DNA from: Costus lasius | Lineage: Eukaryota > Streptophyta > Magnoliopsida > Zingiberales > Costaceae | Direction of reading: 5' to 3' | Assembly: GCA_027563935.2 (NCBI GenBank) | Contig: CM050454.1 | Coordinates: 48,946,596 to 49,010,595 of the forward strand | DNA length: 64,000 bases | Made by a program: the position numbers and the translations under genes | In this document: positions 46,501 to 58,838 of the stretch, piece by piece | How the letters are laid out: every line of letters begins with the position of its first letter | Numbering within the stretch: position 1 is the stretch's first letter | Notes under the pieces: generated by a model | Seen by the model: the letters and a program-made list of their open reading frames with translations, nothing else | Told to the model about the DNA's origin: nothing | Databases searched by the model: none

Positions 46501-46904
46501 ATTATTGGATACAAGTCTTGGATTCTTTTATTGAATTGGTTCTTATTTTGAAATGTCCGATTTGAGATGTGTAACCGAATTTGTGTTGTTTATTTTAGTA
46601 TCTGAATAATCAGTTCTGTATATTTCTGAAATTCCACATATGTGTAGTGTGGACGTTTGTTGTTGTTACAAGATATGTGTGTCTGTGCAGCAGTAGTTTA
46701 GAATACTTGCTGCCGGATTTTTTCTGGATTTCCGGATTTCTATTTCCTAGTAAATCGATCCTATTCAGTTCTGTGCGGTTTTCAGTTCCGTAGTAATGTC
46801 CTTCGATGCCGCTTTCTTCTTGTGTTTTAATGGAAGAGTAAAAATTTTTGAAACCCCGTATTTTACTTGTATGCGTGTGGGGTGTGATTCTGAGGGATGT
46901 TACA
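43507..46904 (+). repeat. Tekay #1 3' LTR
   Basis: 3398 bp, nearly identical to the 5' LTR. The 76-bp tandem repeat recurs at 45500-45879 with the same five units, so the array existed before this insertion. Confidence 0.94.
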
Positions 46905-47076
46905 GTCAGCCTAGCTGAACATCATTGAGACATTATTCAGAAGTATACATATTGCAGCAGATAATATAACAACCTGAATAACAACCATTGCCTTTATAAA
47001 CATGAAGTTTATACATGATACTGATATAATCCCAAGGCCTCAAACATTAGCCTTAAGGGCATACCCCAACAACAAC

Positions 47077-47670
47077 CAAGCTAGATCTAATGACCCTTAC
47101 TCCAATACTTACAATCCTGGTTGGCGCAACCATCCTAACCTATCTTGGAAAAGTAACAATCAAACTAGTGGACAAAATGATAATAGGGGGTATAACCAGA
47201 GAGAGTCAAACCAGAGTCAACCCCAAAAATTTAGTTTAGAAGAGATGTTTGAGAGATTCATGGGTAATCAGATGAGCAAAAATGATGAGATTACAAAAAC
47301 CCTTAAGCAGATAAACTCTAGGTTGGATGGTGTTGTTGCTCATAACAAGATGTTAGAAACTCAGATAGCACAACAGGCTAATACACCTTATAGACCCCCT
47401 GGGAAGTTACCTGCAAAACCTGAACCAAATCCTAGGGAACATTGTAATGCCATCATGACTAGGAGTGGTAGACAGTTGGAAGATCCAAGGGGACCCTTAG
47501 ATGATGAAGAGGATGAGCCTAATGTTATGCCTAGTGAGGAACCTGTTTTGAAACCACAACCCACACGAGTGCAGCCCTTTCCTGATTCTTCTCCTTCTGA
47601 AGAGAATGGGTCTTCACAGAAAGGTGACATACCTTGTGAGGTTGAGGTACCCAAACCTAGTTCTCCATAG
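47077..47670 (+). pseudogene. Athila gag, C-terminal part
   Basis: Continues the frame cut at 8102 (...GGYN then QARSNDPYSNTYNPGWRNHP). Athila gag wording follows: FSLEEMFERFMGNQ, ILKQINSRLDG-type coiled segment, NAIMTRSGRQL, then an acidic and proline-rich tail. An in-frame TAG stands at 47668-47670 where Gln is expected (SSPQPYSTP). Confidence 0.88.
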
Positions 47671-48825
47671 CCATATAGTACACCTATCCCTTTCCCCTAG
47701 AGGATCGTGCAGGCTAAACTAGATAGGCAGTTTGGGAAATTTTTGGAAGTGTTGAAAAAGCTATACATTAATATTCCTTTTACTGATGCATTATCCCAAA
47801 TGCCTACTTATGCAAAGTTTTTAAAAGAAATCTTATCCAACAAAAGAAAAATTGAGGACTACGATATTGTAGCACTAACTAAAGAATGCAGTGCTCTAAT
47901 TCAAAACAAGTTGCCACCAAAGTTAAAGGATCCAGGTAGCTTCCCGATACCTTGTTCAATTGGTAATGTTGCTTTCGATCGAGCTCTATGTGATCTAGGG
48001 GCTAGTGTTAGTCTTATGCCTTTATCTGTGTGCAGGAAACTGGACATGGGAGCCCCTAAGCCGACTACAATTTCTTTAGAACTCGCCGATAGATCAGTGA
48101 AATATCCAATAGGTATTTTGGAAGAAGTTCTTATACAAGTTGGTAAGTACTTCATACCTGCTGATTTTGTGGTACTTGAAATGGAAGAGGATGCCAAGAT
48201 TCCTATTATTTTGGATAGACCATTCCTAGGCACTGCTGGAGCCCTTATTGATGTAAGGAACGGTAAACTTACTTTGAGAATTGGCAATGACAAGATTGAA
48301 TTTGATTTGAATAATTCATTGAAAAAACCTGCATATGCTAGTTCTTGCTGCACTATCCATGCTATTGATGACACAGTCTATGATGTTAGTTGCTTGTTTG
48401 ATGATTCTTTTGTTGATGTTCCTCTTTCTGATTCTTTTTCTAACTCTTTTTCTGACTCCTTGGGAAGTTCTTGTGAAGAAATTGACAATTCTGGTTTTGA
48501 GAACGACTTTGATGATTTTGATGATGAAAAACATGACATTTTAGACTGTGCTACTTTTGACAATGAAAGTGAAAAGATTCCTAAAGTTGAACTAAAAGTT
48601 TTACCTGATAACCATATATATGAGTTCCTTGGTCCCAATTCCACCTACCCTGTGATTGTAGATGCTCAATTAGATGCCAGGGAAACTGATCTTCTCTTGA
48701 GGGAACTAAGAACTCATAGAAAGGTAATTGGGTATACCATTGATGACTTGAAAGGGATTAACCCTTCCTTTTGCATGCACAAGATTCACATGAAGGATGA
48801 GCACAAGCCGCATGTGGACTTTTAG
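47671..48825 (+). pseudogene. Athila protease region
   Basis: Same frame as gag. A TAG at 47698-47700 replaces the Gln of the Athila FPQR motif. Then come KLDRQFGKFLEVLKKLYINI and a retropepsin with DLGASVSLMP in place of D-(S/T)-G-A, as is usual for Athila. A Ser/Asp-rich linker leads toward RT. A further TAG at 48823-48825 stands where the Gln of QRRLNP is expected. Confidence 0.85.
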
Positions 48826-49257
48826 AGAAGACTAAATCCATCCATGAAGGAAGTGGTGAAGAAGGAAGTACTAAAATTGCAAGATGCAGGTATTATCTAC
48901 CCTATTTCAGATAGTAAGTGGGTAAGCCCTGTACACTGTGTTCCAAAAAAGGGAGGTGTCACTGTAATGAAAAATAAGGACAATGAATTGGTACCTGTTA
49001 GAACTGTCACTAGTTGGTGTATGTGTATTGATTATAGAAAATTAAATACTGCCACTAGGAAGGATCATTTTTCCTTGCCCTTCATTGATCAAATGGTTGA
49101 GAGACTAGCTAAACACTCATACTTTTGTTTTCTCGATGGGTATTCCGGATTTTTTCAGATTCCCATCCATCCCGATGATCAGGATAAGACCACTTTCACA
49201 TGTCCATATGGCACTTTTGCTTATAGAAGAATGCCCTTTGGTTTTATGCAATGCAAC
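48826..49257 (+). pseudogene. Athila RT, N-terminal part
   Basis: In the same frame from RRLNPSMKEVVKKEV: KWVSPVHCVPKKGG, MCIDYRKLNTATRKDH, CFLDGYSGFFQIPIHP and YGTFAYRRMPFG. Just after MPFG (about 49245-49260) one base is missing, and the frame moves to that of 49258 on. Confidence 0.86.
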
Positions 49258-51017
49258 TGCCACTTTTCAGAGGTGCATGATGGCAATTTTTTCTGAATTT
49301 ATTGAAGACTTCATGGATGTCTTTATGGATGATTTATCAGTTTATGGTTTTTCCTTTGATGACTGTTTGGCTAATCTCTCTAGAGTTTTGTAGAGATGCG
49401 AAGAGACTAACCTTGTCTTGAATTGGGAAAAGGTTCACTTTATGGTTAGACAGGGGATCATTTTGGGCCATCTTGTTTCAGAGAGAGGGATTGAAGTGGA
49501 CAAGGCCAAGATAGAAGTGATTGAGAAGTTGGCACAACCCACCACTGTCAAGGAAATCAGGAGCTTCTTGGGACATGCAGGGCTTTACAGGAGGTTCATC
49601 AGGGACTTCTCTAAACTTGCTAAACCTTTAACATATTTACTTTGTAAAGATGCCAAATTCTGCTTTGATGAGAAATGTCTATTTGCTTTTCAGGAATTGA
49701 AGAAGGCCTTGACATCAGCACCGATCATGCAGCCACCTGACTGGGAATTACCTTTCGAGCTAATGTGTGATGCCAGCGACTTTGCAGTGGGAGCAGTTCT
49801 AGGGCAAAGGAAGGACAAGAAGCCTTATGTGATCTCCTATGCCAGTAAAGCTCTAGATGAAACACAAAGAAACTACACCACCACTGAGAAGGAGTTGTTA
49901 GCCATAGTTTTTGCATTTGACAAATTCAGATCTAACTTGATAAATTCAAAGATTATAGTGTACACTGATCATGCTGCAGTTAAATATTTGATGCAGAAGA
50001 AGGACAGTAAGCCAAGGTTGTTGAGATGGATTCTGCTTCTGCAAGAGTTTGACCTAGAAATCAAGGATAAGAAAGGCACTGAGAATTTAGTTGCGGACCA
50101 CCTTTCAAGGATGATGGTTGAAGATACAAAAGGTGACATTAATGATTCCTTTCCTGAGGAACAACTGATGAGAATTGAACAGATTAAGGCCCCTTGGTAT
50201 GCAGATATTGTAAATTATCTTATTGCAAAAATATTTCCTATTGATTTGAATTACGAAGGCAAGAAAAGATTTTTAGCAGATGTTAAACACTATTTTTGGG
50301 ATGAGCCTTATGTGTTCAAAAGATGTACAGATGGAATATACAGGAGATGTATCCCCGAAGAGGAAATGAAAGACATATTATCACAATGTCATGGATCATC
50401 ATATGGAGGGCATGCTAGAACTGAGAAGACAGTTTTTAAGGTATTACAATCTAGATTTTATTGGCCCACATTGTTTAAGGATGCAAGAAATTTTATAATG
50501 TCCTGTGATAATTGTCAAAGGATGGGGAACATAAATAAAAGGAATGAAATGCCAATGTCCACCATACTTGAAGTTGAAATTTTTGATGTTTGGGGTATTG
50601 ATTTCATGGGACCTTTTCCATCATCTAGAGGAAATAATTATATACTCGTAGCGGTAGATTATGTTTCCAAGTTGGTAGAAGCCATTGCATCTCCTACTAA
50701 TGACTCTAAGGTTGTGGTGAAATTGTTTAAAAGAGTTATCTTCCCACGGTTTAGAGTACTGCGAGTGGTGATTAGTGATGGAGGATCCCACTTTATTGAA
50801 CACAAGTTTTCAGCTTTACTTAGAAAATATGGGGTGAATTATAGAGTCGCAACACCTTATCATCCCCAAACAAGTGGACAAGTGGAGATATCTAATAGAG
50901 AAATTAAAGGGATATTGGAAAAGACACTATCAAGAACAAGGAAGGATTGGGCTCTTAAGCTTGATGATGCACTTTGGGCATACCGGACTACTTTCAAAAT
51001 ACCAATAGGTATGTCAC
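49258..51017 (+). pseudogene. Athila RT end, RNase H and integrase, cut by Tekay #2
   Basis: Second frame: CNATATFQRCMMAIF, the RT active site FMDDLSVYG, a TAG at 49391-49393 (Gln expected in VLQRCEET), then an uninterrupted run. RNase H has [14 protein letters not shown] and [10 protein letters not shown]. Integrase has the HHCC finger ([22 protein letters not shown]), [17 protein letters not shown] and [10 protein letters not shown]. It stops at TFKIPIGMS where the LTR of Tekay #2 begins (51018). The open frame that appears to continue to 51109 is LTR sequence. The 3' end of the Athila element is beyond the window. Confidence 0.88.
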
Positions 51018-54000
51018 TGTCACATCCCGTTATCTTAACCCCAAACAAGCAACACAAGTCACAAAGGAACAGGATGTTATCACACAGGATCGATGCACAT
51101 GCTAAGTAAAACCAAGTTCAGGAAAAGTCGATCTGAAAATTTTCGAGAATCCATACGTAGAATCTCCACGAAACATAATTTCACAAATGTACCTGCCACC
51201 ACGCAATACTTGCACTAGACATATGCAAGTCAACAGTTATATCAAAACCACATAAAATCCGTAAAATCCATAAATCACGTAAGGGTACCTGTGTTGGGTC
51301 CCCTTCAAGGGGGAGCGCAAACCCTAAGCATGCATAATCTAAGAACTAGCATGAGCGGAATTAGGGTTTCAATAGATCGCATGAAGTATATCTATATGAT
51401 CAACTTTGTTTGCTTATCAAGATCAAGAGAAGATCTAGAAGATCTCACCATGGCCATGATTTGGATGGCGCCTTGGAAGCAAGAGGGCGAAAAGGCTCTC
51501 CTCCAAATAAGACACACACAAGGGATGAAGACTTACTCCTTGCGCAACTCTTATGCTAGCAACAATTGCCAAGATGTCCTTTGTGTTGAGGAGATGAGAT
51601 GATAGCTCCTTCTTGGCCGAAAGCTCTTCTTTCTCGTCAACCACACTCTTACTCCCAAGAGCAAAAACGGCGACAAGACAAGAGAGACAAGCGTTTTGGG
51701 CGTTATGGCGTTACAAGACTTCCCAATTTGGAAAGTCATCAAGACATGCGCTTATGTCTTGAGAACCAAATCAAAACGCCAATTCAATTCGAACCATGCG
51801 TTCACATATGTGAACTGGTTCAATTGAATTCGGTCCAATCTCATTTGGTTTAAGAACCAAATTGAACCAAGCCAAGCCATGGTCTAAATCTCATATGAAC
51901 CATGAAGGTTCAAGATCTAACCACACATCTCATGATGCTCTTGATCTCACCGATCTAGCATGAACACTCTCGATCGAAGCTTACCGATCTCAAGCCCTAA
52001 TCAATCAAACATGATCAGACCAGATCTCACTTACAATCAGAGTTTAAACTCCCTTAAACTGAATCAAAACAATCCAGTCCACACGATCTGACTCAAGTAA
52101 GCCATATCACCAAATTGTGCGACCCTGAGGGTTTCCTTTAAATGTCGGTAACGATAACTCACGTTATCACAATCAGTGAGGGGTATCTAGCAACACATCA
52201 CTGTCTCCCGATATAAAGGAAAGAGTCTTCCAAGACTACACCCAAATCACAGCACAAGTGTGAATCCACTTCACAAGGCATACATGTTTCCTTTGCCACT
52301 GGATGTTCTTATTGGACAAGCATGTCAAGCCTGTAACTCCAATACGATGAGCATGATTAGATCAGATGATCACAGTCATCTGGGTATGGCCATACACTTT
52401 CTCAATCATCTCATATAGGGGGGGGGCCCCTTTTAGAACATCACACTCCTTGAACAAGGAGACGGCAATCCTATATCTATCACTAGTGCCCTAACCTGAC
52501 TCATGATCATTATCCAAGACAGTCTATAATCATTATGTTTCAAATGATATTGAACTACCTCAAAACAATGACAATCATCATTTAGAAACACAAGTGATCT
52601 CAAGTCAGAGGACATGTGCCACTTGGTGCTTACAAGGATCATTCACATTGTGACAAGCAATGGAATATCCTAGTAGGCTCAGTCCAGTACATCCAATGTA
52701 CCCATGAGTCTACATCTTATTCCATGCTCGAAGCATCCTATAAGATTAGAACACATATTAGTCTCAATCATATCAAGGCTGTCTCATGTTCACCAAGATA
52801 TCTCGACTAAGGACATATGCATGTCAGCCTAGCTGAACTGCGTTGAGACATTATTCAGAAGAACACACATTGCAGCAGATGATGTAACAATCTGAATAAT
52901 AACCATTGCCTTTTATAAACATGATAGTTTATACAAATGATACTGTTACAATCCCAAGGCCTCAAACATTAGCCTTAAGGGCATACCCCAACAACCTGCC
53001 ACCAGGCAATACTTGCACTAGACATATGCAAGTTCACATTTATATCAAATCGGATCGCAAAATACGAATCAAATCGAAATTCGAAGCAAAGCCACAATAT
53101 CGGTTTTATAAACTCATGGAACTAACATCAATGATCCAAACACCGAAAACAGGCCAAAGCCCTCGGTGACACAAAAATCAAAATCTCAAAACTGCCACAA
53201 CCGGCAACACTGGTTCACAAAGTTTAGCCATAACCGGCCCCAGTTAACTAAACACAAAAATATATCTTATACATCGCACCAGCATAGTTGTAGAGAAAAT
53301 CACAATATCCATAACATACGCTAACTCAGGCAATGCGCCCCTGCTCTACACCTGAAAATAATGAGGGGTGAGCTACACAGCCCAGTGAGTGGATAGTCTC
53401 AATCGACCATCCATAACATACACTCAAAGATACATGCAGATTATTTTAAAAATCTTTAGTAGAACATTATGTCAACATATAACTAAAACAAAGAACAGAA
53501 AACAAAGAACAGAACTCATATAAACAATTAAATGTACAGGCATCACACAAATGTCACCCCAAAGTAACCAAAGTTCTAGAGCCATACTCTAAACTAACTA
53601 AACACACCAACCACTTAGTTGTTGTCCAGCATAAATCAAGAGTGACCACTATGGTCCAACCCGGCTCTGGCCTAAGCACTGGGAGATGCCTGCAAATCAC
53701 ATGCAACACAAACATGGACAGTGTGTAGACTCAAGAGGTGATCCCCATCCGGTCAAGATGTGATACCTTGATCTACACCACCCCATAACACAAAAATCTA
53801 AAAGTCTAAGAGTGATGACATCAAGAGGTGGCCCCTGTCCGACCAAGACATGGCACTTTGCTTCAATCACTCGTTCTCCCAAAGGGTTCCTTATCTGGAC
53901 AACCACTAGACACAACTTATATCTTATTTCACAAAAGTGGACTCCTAAGTGTCGACCAGACTCTAGGATAGTCATTTTCATCACGATAATCACAACAGGC

Positions 54001-55257
54001 GGCTGAAACATCAACCCCTCACATATCACAAACACAGGGCTGAAATCTCTAACCCCTAACATATCACATATAGACTATCCCCTTGAGTACACAGTTACAC
54101 TTAGCCTTAGTCCTATCCATCCAAATCACATCACATAACATTCGAAACTACATAATCACATAATGTATTGTAGAGTCCTTAGGTTCCATGCTGATCAGTT
54201 CGGTTTAACCTTGCTACGTTATCACCCAAGTTTCACAAACAAGGATACATGGCCATAAATATATAACATGCTACACATAGAGAAATTCATAAAAATTAAC
54301 ATAGGATATAATTATATAACATGCTGCAGATAGAGAAACAAAAATCAACTTAGGATTAAAATTTGTATTCTTACAATCTACGTTACATAATATCACAAGT
54401 AGTCCACGGTTTCTACAATTTACATGCTACAATCTACTTTAAAATTTAACCCTAGTTAATAAGAATTTCATGCCCAAGAATCACTGATTTAGAGCTACCT
54501 AAATTCCATATAAAAGATATCTTAAATTTCATGTTGTCAAATTTCGGTCTTCATGATAGATACATCTTGGGTTTCGGTTTTTAGCATGATGAAGTTTCTA
54601 AGAAATCAAAATTATTTATCTATCACAACCAAAAGGATAAAATTCGAACAAGACACCCCACTCACCTATTATCTTGAACCGTGAACATCAAGATGATCCA
54701 AAAACTCGTCTAAGGCCTTGAAATTCCACCAATGTCGCCACCAATGGAAGAAGAATCGCCACCAACACCAAAGAACGCCGGCCAAGGGAAAAGGAAGAGG
54801 AAGAAGGGGAAATTCGTCCAAGCCTCCAAGAGATCGCCCAAGCCTTCAAGCCGCCGCCCCCAAGGTTTCCTCCAAGCCAAAAACGCTAACTCTCCTTCCC
54901 TAACCGCAATTACCTAATTAAAATTTCGGTTTTTAATTTTAAACCCGCTAACTAATTAATCCGAATTTTAAATCTAATTTAAGTGTAAACCCAATAACCC
55001 ATAGTTAAGCGAAAATCCAATAAGGATTAAATTAACATCCAATTAATTAATTATAAATTAGTAACCAATAAGCACTAATTAATTAATTATAATTTAACAA
55101 CCAATAAGCTCTAATTAATTAATTACTAGGGTCAAGATCAAAACATAGGAAAATATCACAGCCAATGATTTTATTTAAATCAAAAAATAAAATATCACAG
55201 TCAAAGATTTAAATCAAGAATAATACTTACAAGGACTTAAGATCCTTGGATCTTACA
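51018..55257 (-). repeat. Tekay #2 3' LTR, interrupted by a solo copia LTR
   Basis: About 2533 bp once the solo LTR and its duplication are removed. It carries a 96-bp direct repeat (starts at 51191 and 51287, continuing at 52994). Two diverged units (about 53710-53770 and 53810-53870) are related to the 76-bp repeat of Tekay #1. AT-rich towards 55000. No coding frame of significance. Confidence 0.78.
51292..52993 (-). mobile_element. Solo Angela-like copia LTR with target duplication ACCTG
   Basis: 1702 bp. Its ends are TGTTGG...CCAACA (a 6-bp inverted terminal match) with ACCTG at 51287-51291 and 52994-52998. GNRA-type hairpin at 52153-52168 (GTGA loop on the sense strand). Confidence 0.95.
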
Positions 55258-55269
55258 TTCCTCCCTCCT
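55258..55269 (-). promoter_or_regulatory. Polypurine tract of Tekay #2
   Basis: TTCCTCCCTCCT on the + strand is AGGAGGGAGGAA on the element strand, directly next to the LTR end (TTACA, 55257). Confidence 0.78.
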
Positions 55270-55286
55270 TATAAAGCTTTAGTCCT

Positions 55287-58200
55287 CTAAAGCTCAACAT
55301 TCATATCATCAAAAAGATAAGCATACAACCTCCTCATATCAGCTTCAGTCTCCCAGGTCGCCTCCTCAACCGACTGATTTCCCCAGATAACTTTTACCAA
55401 AGGTATAGACTTGTTCCTCAGAACTTTATCCTTTCTATCCACAATCCGGAGAGGTCTTTCCTCAAAGGTCAAATCACTCTGAATCTGAAGAGGTTCCAAC
55501 TCCAATACATGAGATGGATCAGGATGATACTTCCTCAAAGCAGAAACATGGAATACATTATGCACATGTTCCAAAGCAGGAGGTAAAGCTAACCTGTAAG
55601 CCACTGGACCAACTCTCTCAATAATGTCAAAAGGTCCAACAAACCTCGGGCTCAGCTTTCCTTTCTTGCCAAACCGCATAACACCCTTAGTAGGTGACAC
55701 CTTTAAGAAAACATGATCCCCTACCATAAACTCTAGGGGACGACGACGGTCATCAGCATAACTCTTCTGTCTGTCCCGAGAAATCTTCAGTTTATCCTGA
55801 ATCTCTTTGACCTTATCAGTAGTCTCCTGTACTGCATCAGATCTCAAAATCAATCTATCACCAGTTTCCTCCCAACACAAGGGAGTCCTACATCTTCTCC
55901 CATACAAAGCCTCATAAGGAGCCATCTGAATACTGGAGTGGAAGCTATTATTATAGGTGAACTCTATCAAAGATAGATCCCGGTTCCACTCAGAACTCCA
56001 ATCAACCACATAAGCTCTCAACAGGTCTTCTAGAGTCTGGATAGTACGCTCCGTCTGGCCATCAGACTGAGGATGGCATGCTGTACTAAAATTCAACTTA
56101 GTACCCAAACCCTCCTGTAAACTCTTCCAAAACCTGGACAAAAACCGAGAGTCCCTATCAGACACAATATCAACAGGCACTCCATGCAGTCTGACTATCT
56201 CATCAATGTACAACCTAGCCAATCTCTCTAAAGGATAAGTCATCTTGATCGGGAGAAAGTGGGCTGATTTAGTGAGTCTATCAACAATCACCCAAATAGC
56301 ATCATGTCCCAATCTGGTTCTGGGCAAACCACATACAAAATCCATACTGATGCATTCCCACTTCCACTCAGGAATAGGAAGGGGCTGCAACAAACCACCA
56401 GGCTTCTGGTGTTCAGCCTTTACAGTCTGACAGGTTAAACACCTAGAGACAAAATCGATTACCTCTTTCCTCATACCCGGCCACCAAAAACTCTTCTTGA
56501 GATCCTGATACATCTTAGTCACACCAGGGTGTAGAGAATATTTGGAGTTATGGCTATCCTCCAATATTTCTTTCCTCAAGCTCGGTTCCTCAGGGACACA
56601 CACCCTTCCACGGAACCGGAGAACACCATCATCAGACAAGCTAAAATCCTGAACTTCACCCGCAATCAGACTATCCCTGATCTGAGCTAATTTCGGATCC
56701 ACAGACTGCTGATCTCTGATCTTCTGCAACAAAGCAGACTGTACTCTGAGGAAAGCCACATAACCCGACTGAACTCTAGGAGAAACACTGATCCTGAGGT
56801 CTCTGAACTCCTGCAATAACTGCCACTCACTGACTCGTAGTGCCGCTACTGAAGCTACTGAAGTAACTGGATGTCTGCTCAGTGCATCAGCCACTACATT
56901 GGCCTTTCCAGCCTGATACTGAATAGCGAAGTCATAGTCTTTGATCAACTCCATCCATCTTCTCTGTCTCATGTTCAACTCCTTCTGAGTGAAGATGTAC
57001 TTGAGACTCTGGTGGTCAGTGAACAGATCAAACTCCTGACCCAACAAATAGTGACGCCATATCTTCAGAGCAAAGACTACGGCCGCCAACTCCAAGTCAT
57101 GAGTAGGGTAGTTCGGCTCATACTCCTTCAGTTGTCTCGAAGCATAAGCTACCACATTACTCCTCTGCATCAAGACACAACCCAACCCCTTGCCTGAAGC
57201 ATCCGTATAGACAGTAAACCTTTCCCCATCACTAGGAATAATGAGGATCGGTGTACTAGTCAACCTTCTCTTTAGCTCCTGAAAGCTCTCTTCACACTTG
57301 TCATCCCAATTAAACTTGGCCTCCTTTCTGGTCAATTTAGTTAAAGGACCCGCCAGCTTGGAGAATCCCTCAACAAACCTCCGGTAGTAACCTGCTAGAC
57401 CCAGGAAACTTCTGATCTCAGTAGCACTAGTCGGTCTTCCCCAATTAAGGATGGCTTGCACTTTAACTAGATCCACAGACACCCCCTGACCAGAAATCAC
57501 ATGCCCAAGGAAGCTGATCTTTTCTAGCCAAAACTCACACTTACTGGCCTTGGCATATAATCGGTTTTTCCTTAGGATCTCCAGCACTCTACGCAAGTCA
57601 CTGACATGATCCGAAGTAGTCCGAGAGTACACCAAGATATCATCTATAAAGACTACCACACAAGAATCGAGCAATTCATGAAATACCCTGTTCATCAAAT
57701 CCATGAAGACAGCAGGTGCATTCGTCAGTCCAAAAGGCATAACTAGAAATTCAAAATGCCCATACCTGGTCCTGAAAGCAGTCTTAAATATATCCTCGTC
57801 CTTGACCCTAAGCTGGTAATACCCTGATCTCAGATCAATCTTAGAGAACACTGTAGCTCCCTGTAATTGATCAAATAGATCATCAATTCTGGGGAGAGGA
57901 TACCTATTCTTGATAGTCACTTGGTTCAGTTGCCTGTAGTCTATACACATCCTCAGGGTTCCATCCTTCTTCTTTACGAACAGCACTGGTGCTCCCCAGG
58001 GAGAAGCACTAGGCCGGATGTAACCTTTCTTCAGCAATTCCTCCAGTTGCTTCTTAAGTTCAGCCAACTCTGAGGTAGCCATGCAGTAAGGAGCTCTGGA
58101 GATAGGTGCAGTACCTGGCACCAACTCAATGCCAAACTCTACCTCTCGTATTGGTGGCAAGCCTGAAAATTCCTCAGAGAACACATCAGGAAACTCTTGC

Positions 58201-58433
58201 ACCACCGCCATCTGAGTCAAATCAGGAGTAGAATCATCCTGCACCTTAACATGTGCAATATAACCCTTACACCCACTAGCAAGTAACTTTCTGGCCTGCA
58301 GGAAAGATATCACATGTGGTCCTTGGTCTGACACTAGACCTCTCACAAAAAGCCGACTCCCATCTAGCAGATTCAAGGTGATTACTTTCTCAAAGCAATC
58401 CACAGTGGCATGATGTGAGGATAACCAATCCAT
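55287..58433 (-). CDS. Tekay #2 pol: RT, RNase H, integrase, chromodomain
   Basis: 1048 codons open. The protease end opens the frame ([13 protein letters not shown]). RT runs about 120-300 with D200 and FIDD at 262-265. RNase H has D411, E448 and D473. The integrase zinc finger is H628/H635/C665/C668 and the core is D698, D759 and E795 (DD35E). A chromodomain-like C-terminus lies at about 1009-1042 ([19 protein letters not shown]). Chromodomains of this group bind histone marks and steer integration to heterochromatin. The domain set is complete, but the frame is cut off from gag and protease by a 1-bp deletion near 58436-58442. Confidence 0.93.
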   Translation of the reverse strand: MDWLSSHHATVDCFEKVITLNLLDGSRLFVRGLVSDQGPHVISFLQARKLLASGCKGYIAHVKVQDDSTPDLTQMAVVQEFPDVFSEEFSGLPPIREVEFGIELVPGTAPISRAPYCMATSELAELKKQLEELLKKGYIRPSASPWGAPVLFVKKKDGTLRMCIDYRQLNQVTIKNRYPLPRIDDLFDQLQGATVFSKIDLRSGYYQLRVKDEDIFKTAFRTRYGHFEFLVMPFGLTNAPAVFMDLMNRVFHELLDSCVVVFIDDILVYSRTTSDHVSDLRRVLEILRKNRLYAKASKCEFWLEKISFLGHVISGQGVSVDLVKVQAILNWGRPTSATEIRSFLGLAGYYRRFVEGFSKLAGPLTKLTRKEAKFNWDDKCEESFQELKRRLTSTPILIIPSDGERFTVYTDASGKGLGCVLMQRSNVVAYASRQLKEYEPNYPTHDLELAAVVFALKIWRHYLLGQEFDLFTDHQSLKYIFTQKELNMRQRRWMELIKDYDFAIQYQAGKANVVADALSRHPVTSVASVAALRVSEWQLLQEFRDLRISVSPRVQSGYVAFLRVQSALLQKIRDQQSVDPKLAQIRDSLIAGEVQDFSLSDDGVLRFRGRVCVPEEPSLRKEILEDSHNSKYSLHPGVTKMYQDLKKSFWWPGMRKEVIDFVSRCLTCQTVKAEHQKPGGLLQPLPIPEWKWECISMDFVCGLPRTRLGHDAIWVIVDRLTKSAHFLPIKMTYPLERLARLYIDEIVRLHGVPVDIVSDRDSRFLSRFWKSLQEGLGTKLNFSTACHPQSDGQTERTIQTLEDLLRAYVVDWSSEWNRDLSLIEFTYNNSFHSSIQMAPYEALYGRRCRTPLCWEETGDRLILRSDAVQETTDKVKEIQDKLKISRDRQKSYADDRRRPLEFMVGDHVFLKVSPTKGVMRFGKKGKLSPRFVGPFDIIERVGPVAYRLALPPALEHVHNVFHVSALRKYHPDPSHVLELEPLQIQSDLTFEERPLRIVDRKDKVLRNKSIPLVKVIWGNQSVEEATWETEADMRRLYAYLFDDMNVEL

Positions 58434-58838
58434 ACCTAGGATACATCATAGTCTTGCATATTTAAAAGGATTAGATCTACAAGAAACTCATAACCCTCTA
58501 CATGCACTACACAATCAACACAAACAGTGTCTGTAGATGATGATTTTCCTAAGGGAGTACTTACAGACACAACATAATCCATCACCTTAGGTAATACAGG
58601 TAAACATGCAGCAAATCTAACAGATACAAAAGATAAATTTGCACCAGGGTCAAATAAGATGCGAGCTAACTGATCGAATACAAATAAAGTACCTTCCACG
58701 ACGGATCGGGAAGCCCGTGTATCCTTCTCAGCCACGGCATAAACTCGAGTCTGGACTGTAGGCTTATCTGTGCCTCTCTGCTGCATCTCAGGCTCTTTGC
58801 AGTCTTTGATCATGTGCCCAGGTTTCTTACACCTGAAG
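58434..58838 (-). pseudogene. Tekay #2 gag end and protease, broken at both sides
   Basis: On the - strand: the last part of a CCHC knuckle (CKKPGHMIKDCKE), a linker, then a protease with LFDPGANLSFVSV. At NMQDYDV one base is missing before LGMDWL, so the frame hits TAG at 58436-58438. The gag end of the frame is interrupted inside the zinc knuckle by copia #6. Confidence 0.85.

Larger units (their letters stand above)
36443..46904 (+). mobile_element. Tekay #1, Ty3/gypsy chromovirus (non-autonomous)
   Basis: 10462 bp with target duplication GTCAG (36438-36442 and 46905-46909). The LTRs are 3399 and 3398 bp, TGTAACGCTC...GATGTTACA, with about 8 differences by eye, so the insertion is recent. 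The internal part is only 3.7 kb: the end of gag, zinc knuckle, protease and start of RT are deleted. The Tekay/Del assignment rests on the long LTR, tRNA-Met primer site, pol wording and C-terminal chromodomain-like segment. Confidence 0.95.
8103..47071 (-). mobile_element. Copia #1, Angela-like Ty1/copia element (whole span, with nested insertions)
   Basis: Flanked by the 5-bp target duplication ACAAC (8098-8102 and 47072-47076). Both LTRs are 1685 bp once the Tekay insertion is removed from the right one (8103-9787; 34920-36442 plus 46910-47071). About 16 differences were counted by eye, so this is the oldest of the three paired-LTR copia elements. Order on the - strand is 5' LTR, initiator-Met primer site, about 1.85-kb leader, gag, [break], integrase, RT, RNase H, purine tract, 3' LTR. 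It contains copia #2, one solo LTR and Tekay #1. The Angela/BARE assignment rests on the LTR start (TGTTGGGGTATGCCC), the purine tract GTGGGAGA and the polyprotein wording. Confidence 0.93.
34920..47071 (-). repeat. Copia #1 5' LTR, split by Tekay #1
   Basis: 1523 bp at 34920-36442 and 162 bp at 46910-47071, together 1685 bp, the same as the 3' LTR. The split carries GTCAG on both sides. GNRA-type hairpin at 35772-35787. Confidence 0.94.
51018..58838 (-). mobile_element. Tekay #2, Ty3/gypsy chromovirus (left part, to the copia #6 insertion)
   Basis: The 3' LTR is at 51018-55257, with a solo copia LTR inside. A purine tract, pol and a protease/gag remnant follow on the - strand. The left end TGTCACATCCC matches the inverse of the Tekay LTR end type (GGGATGTTACA in Tekay #1), and the candidate duplication is GTCAC (51013-51017). 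The other end lies beyond copia #6 and outside the window. Confidence 0.85.
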
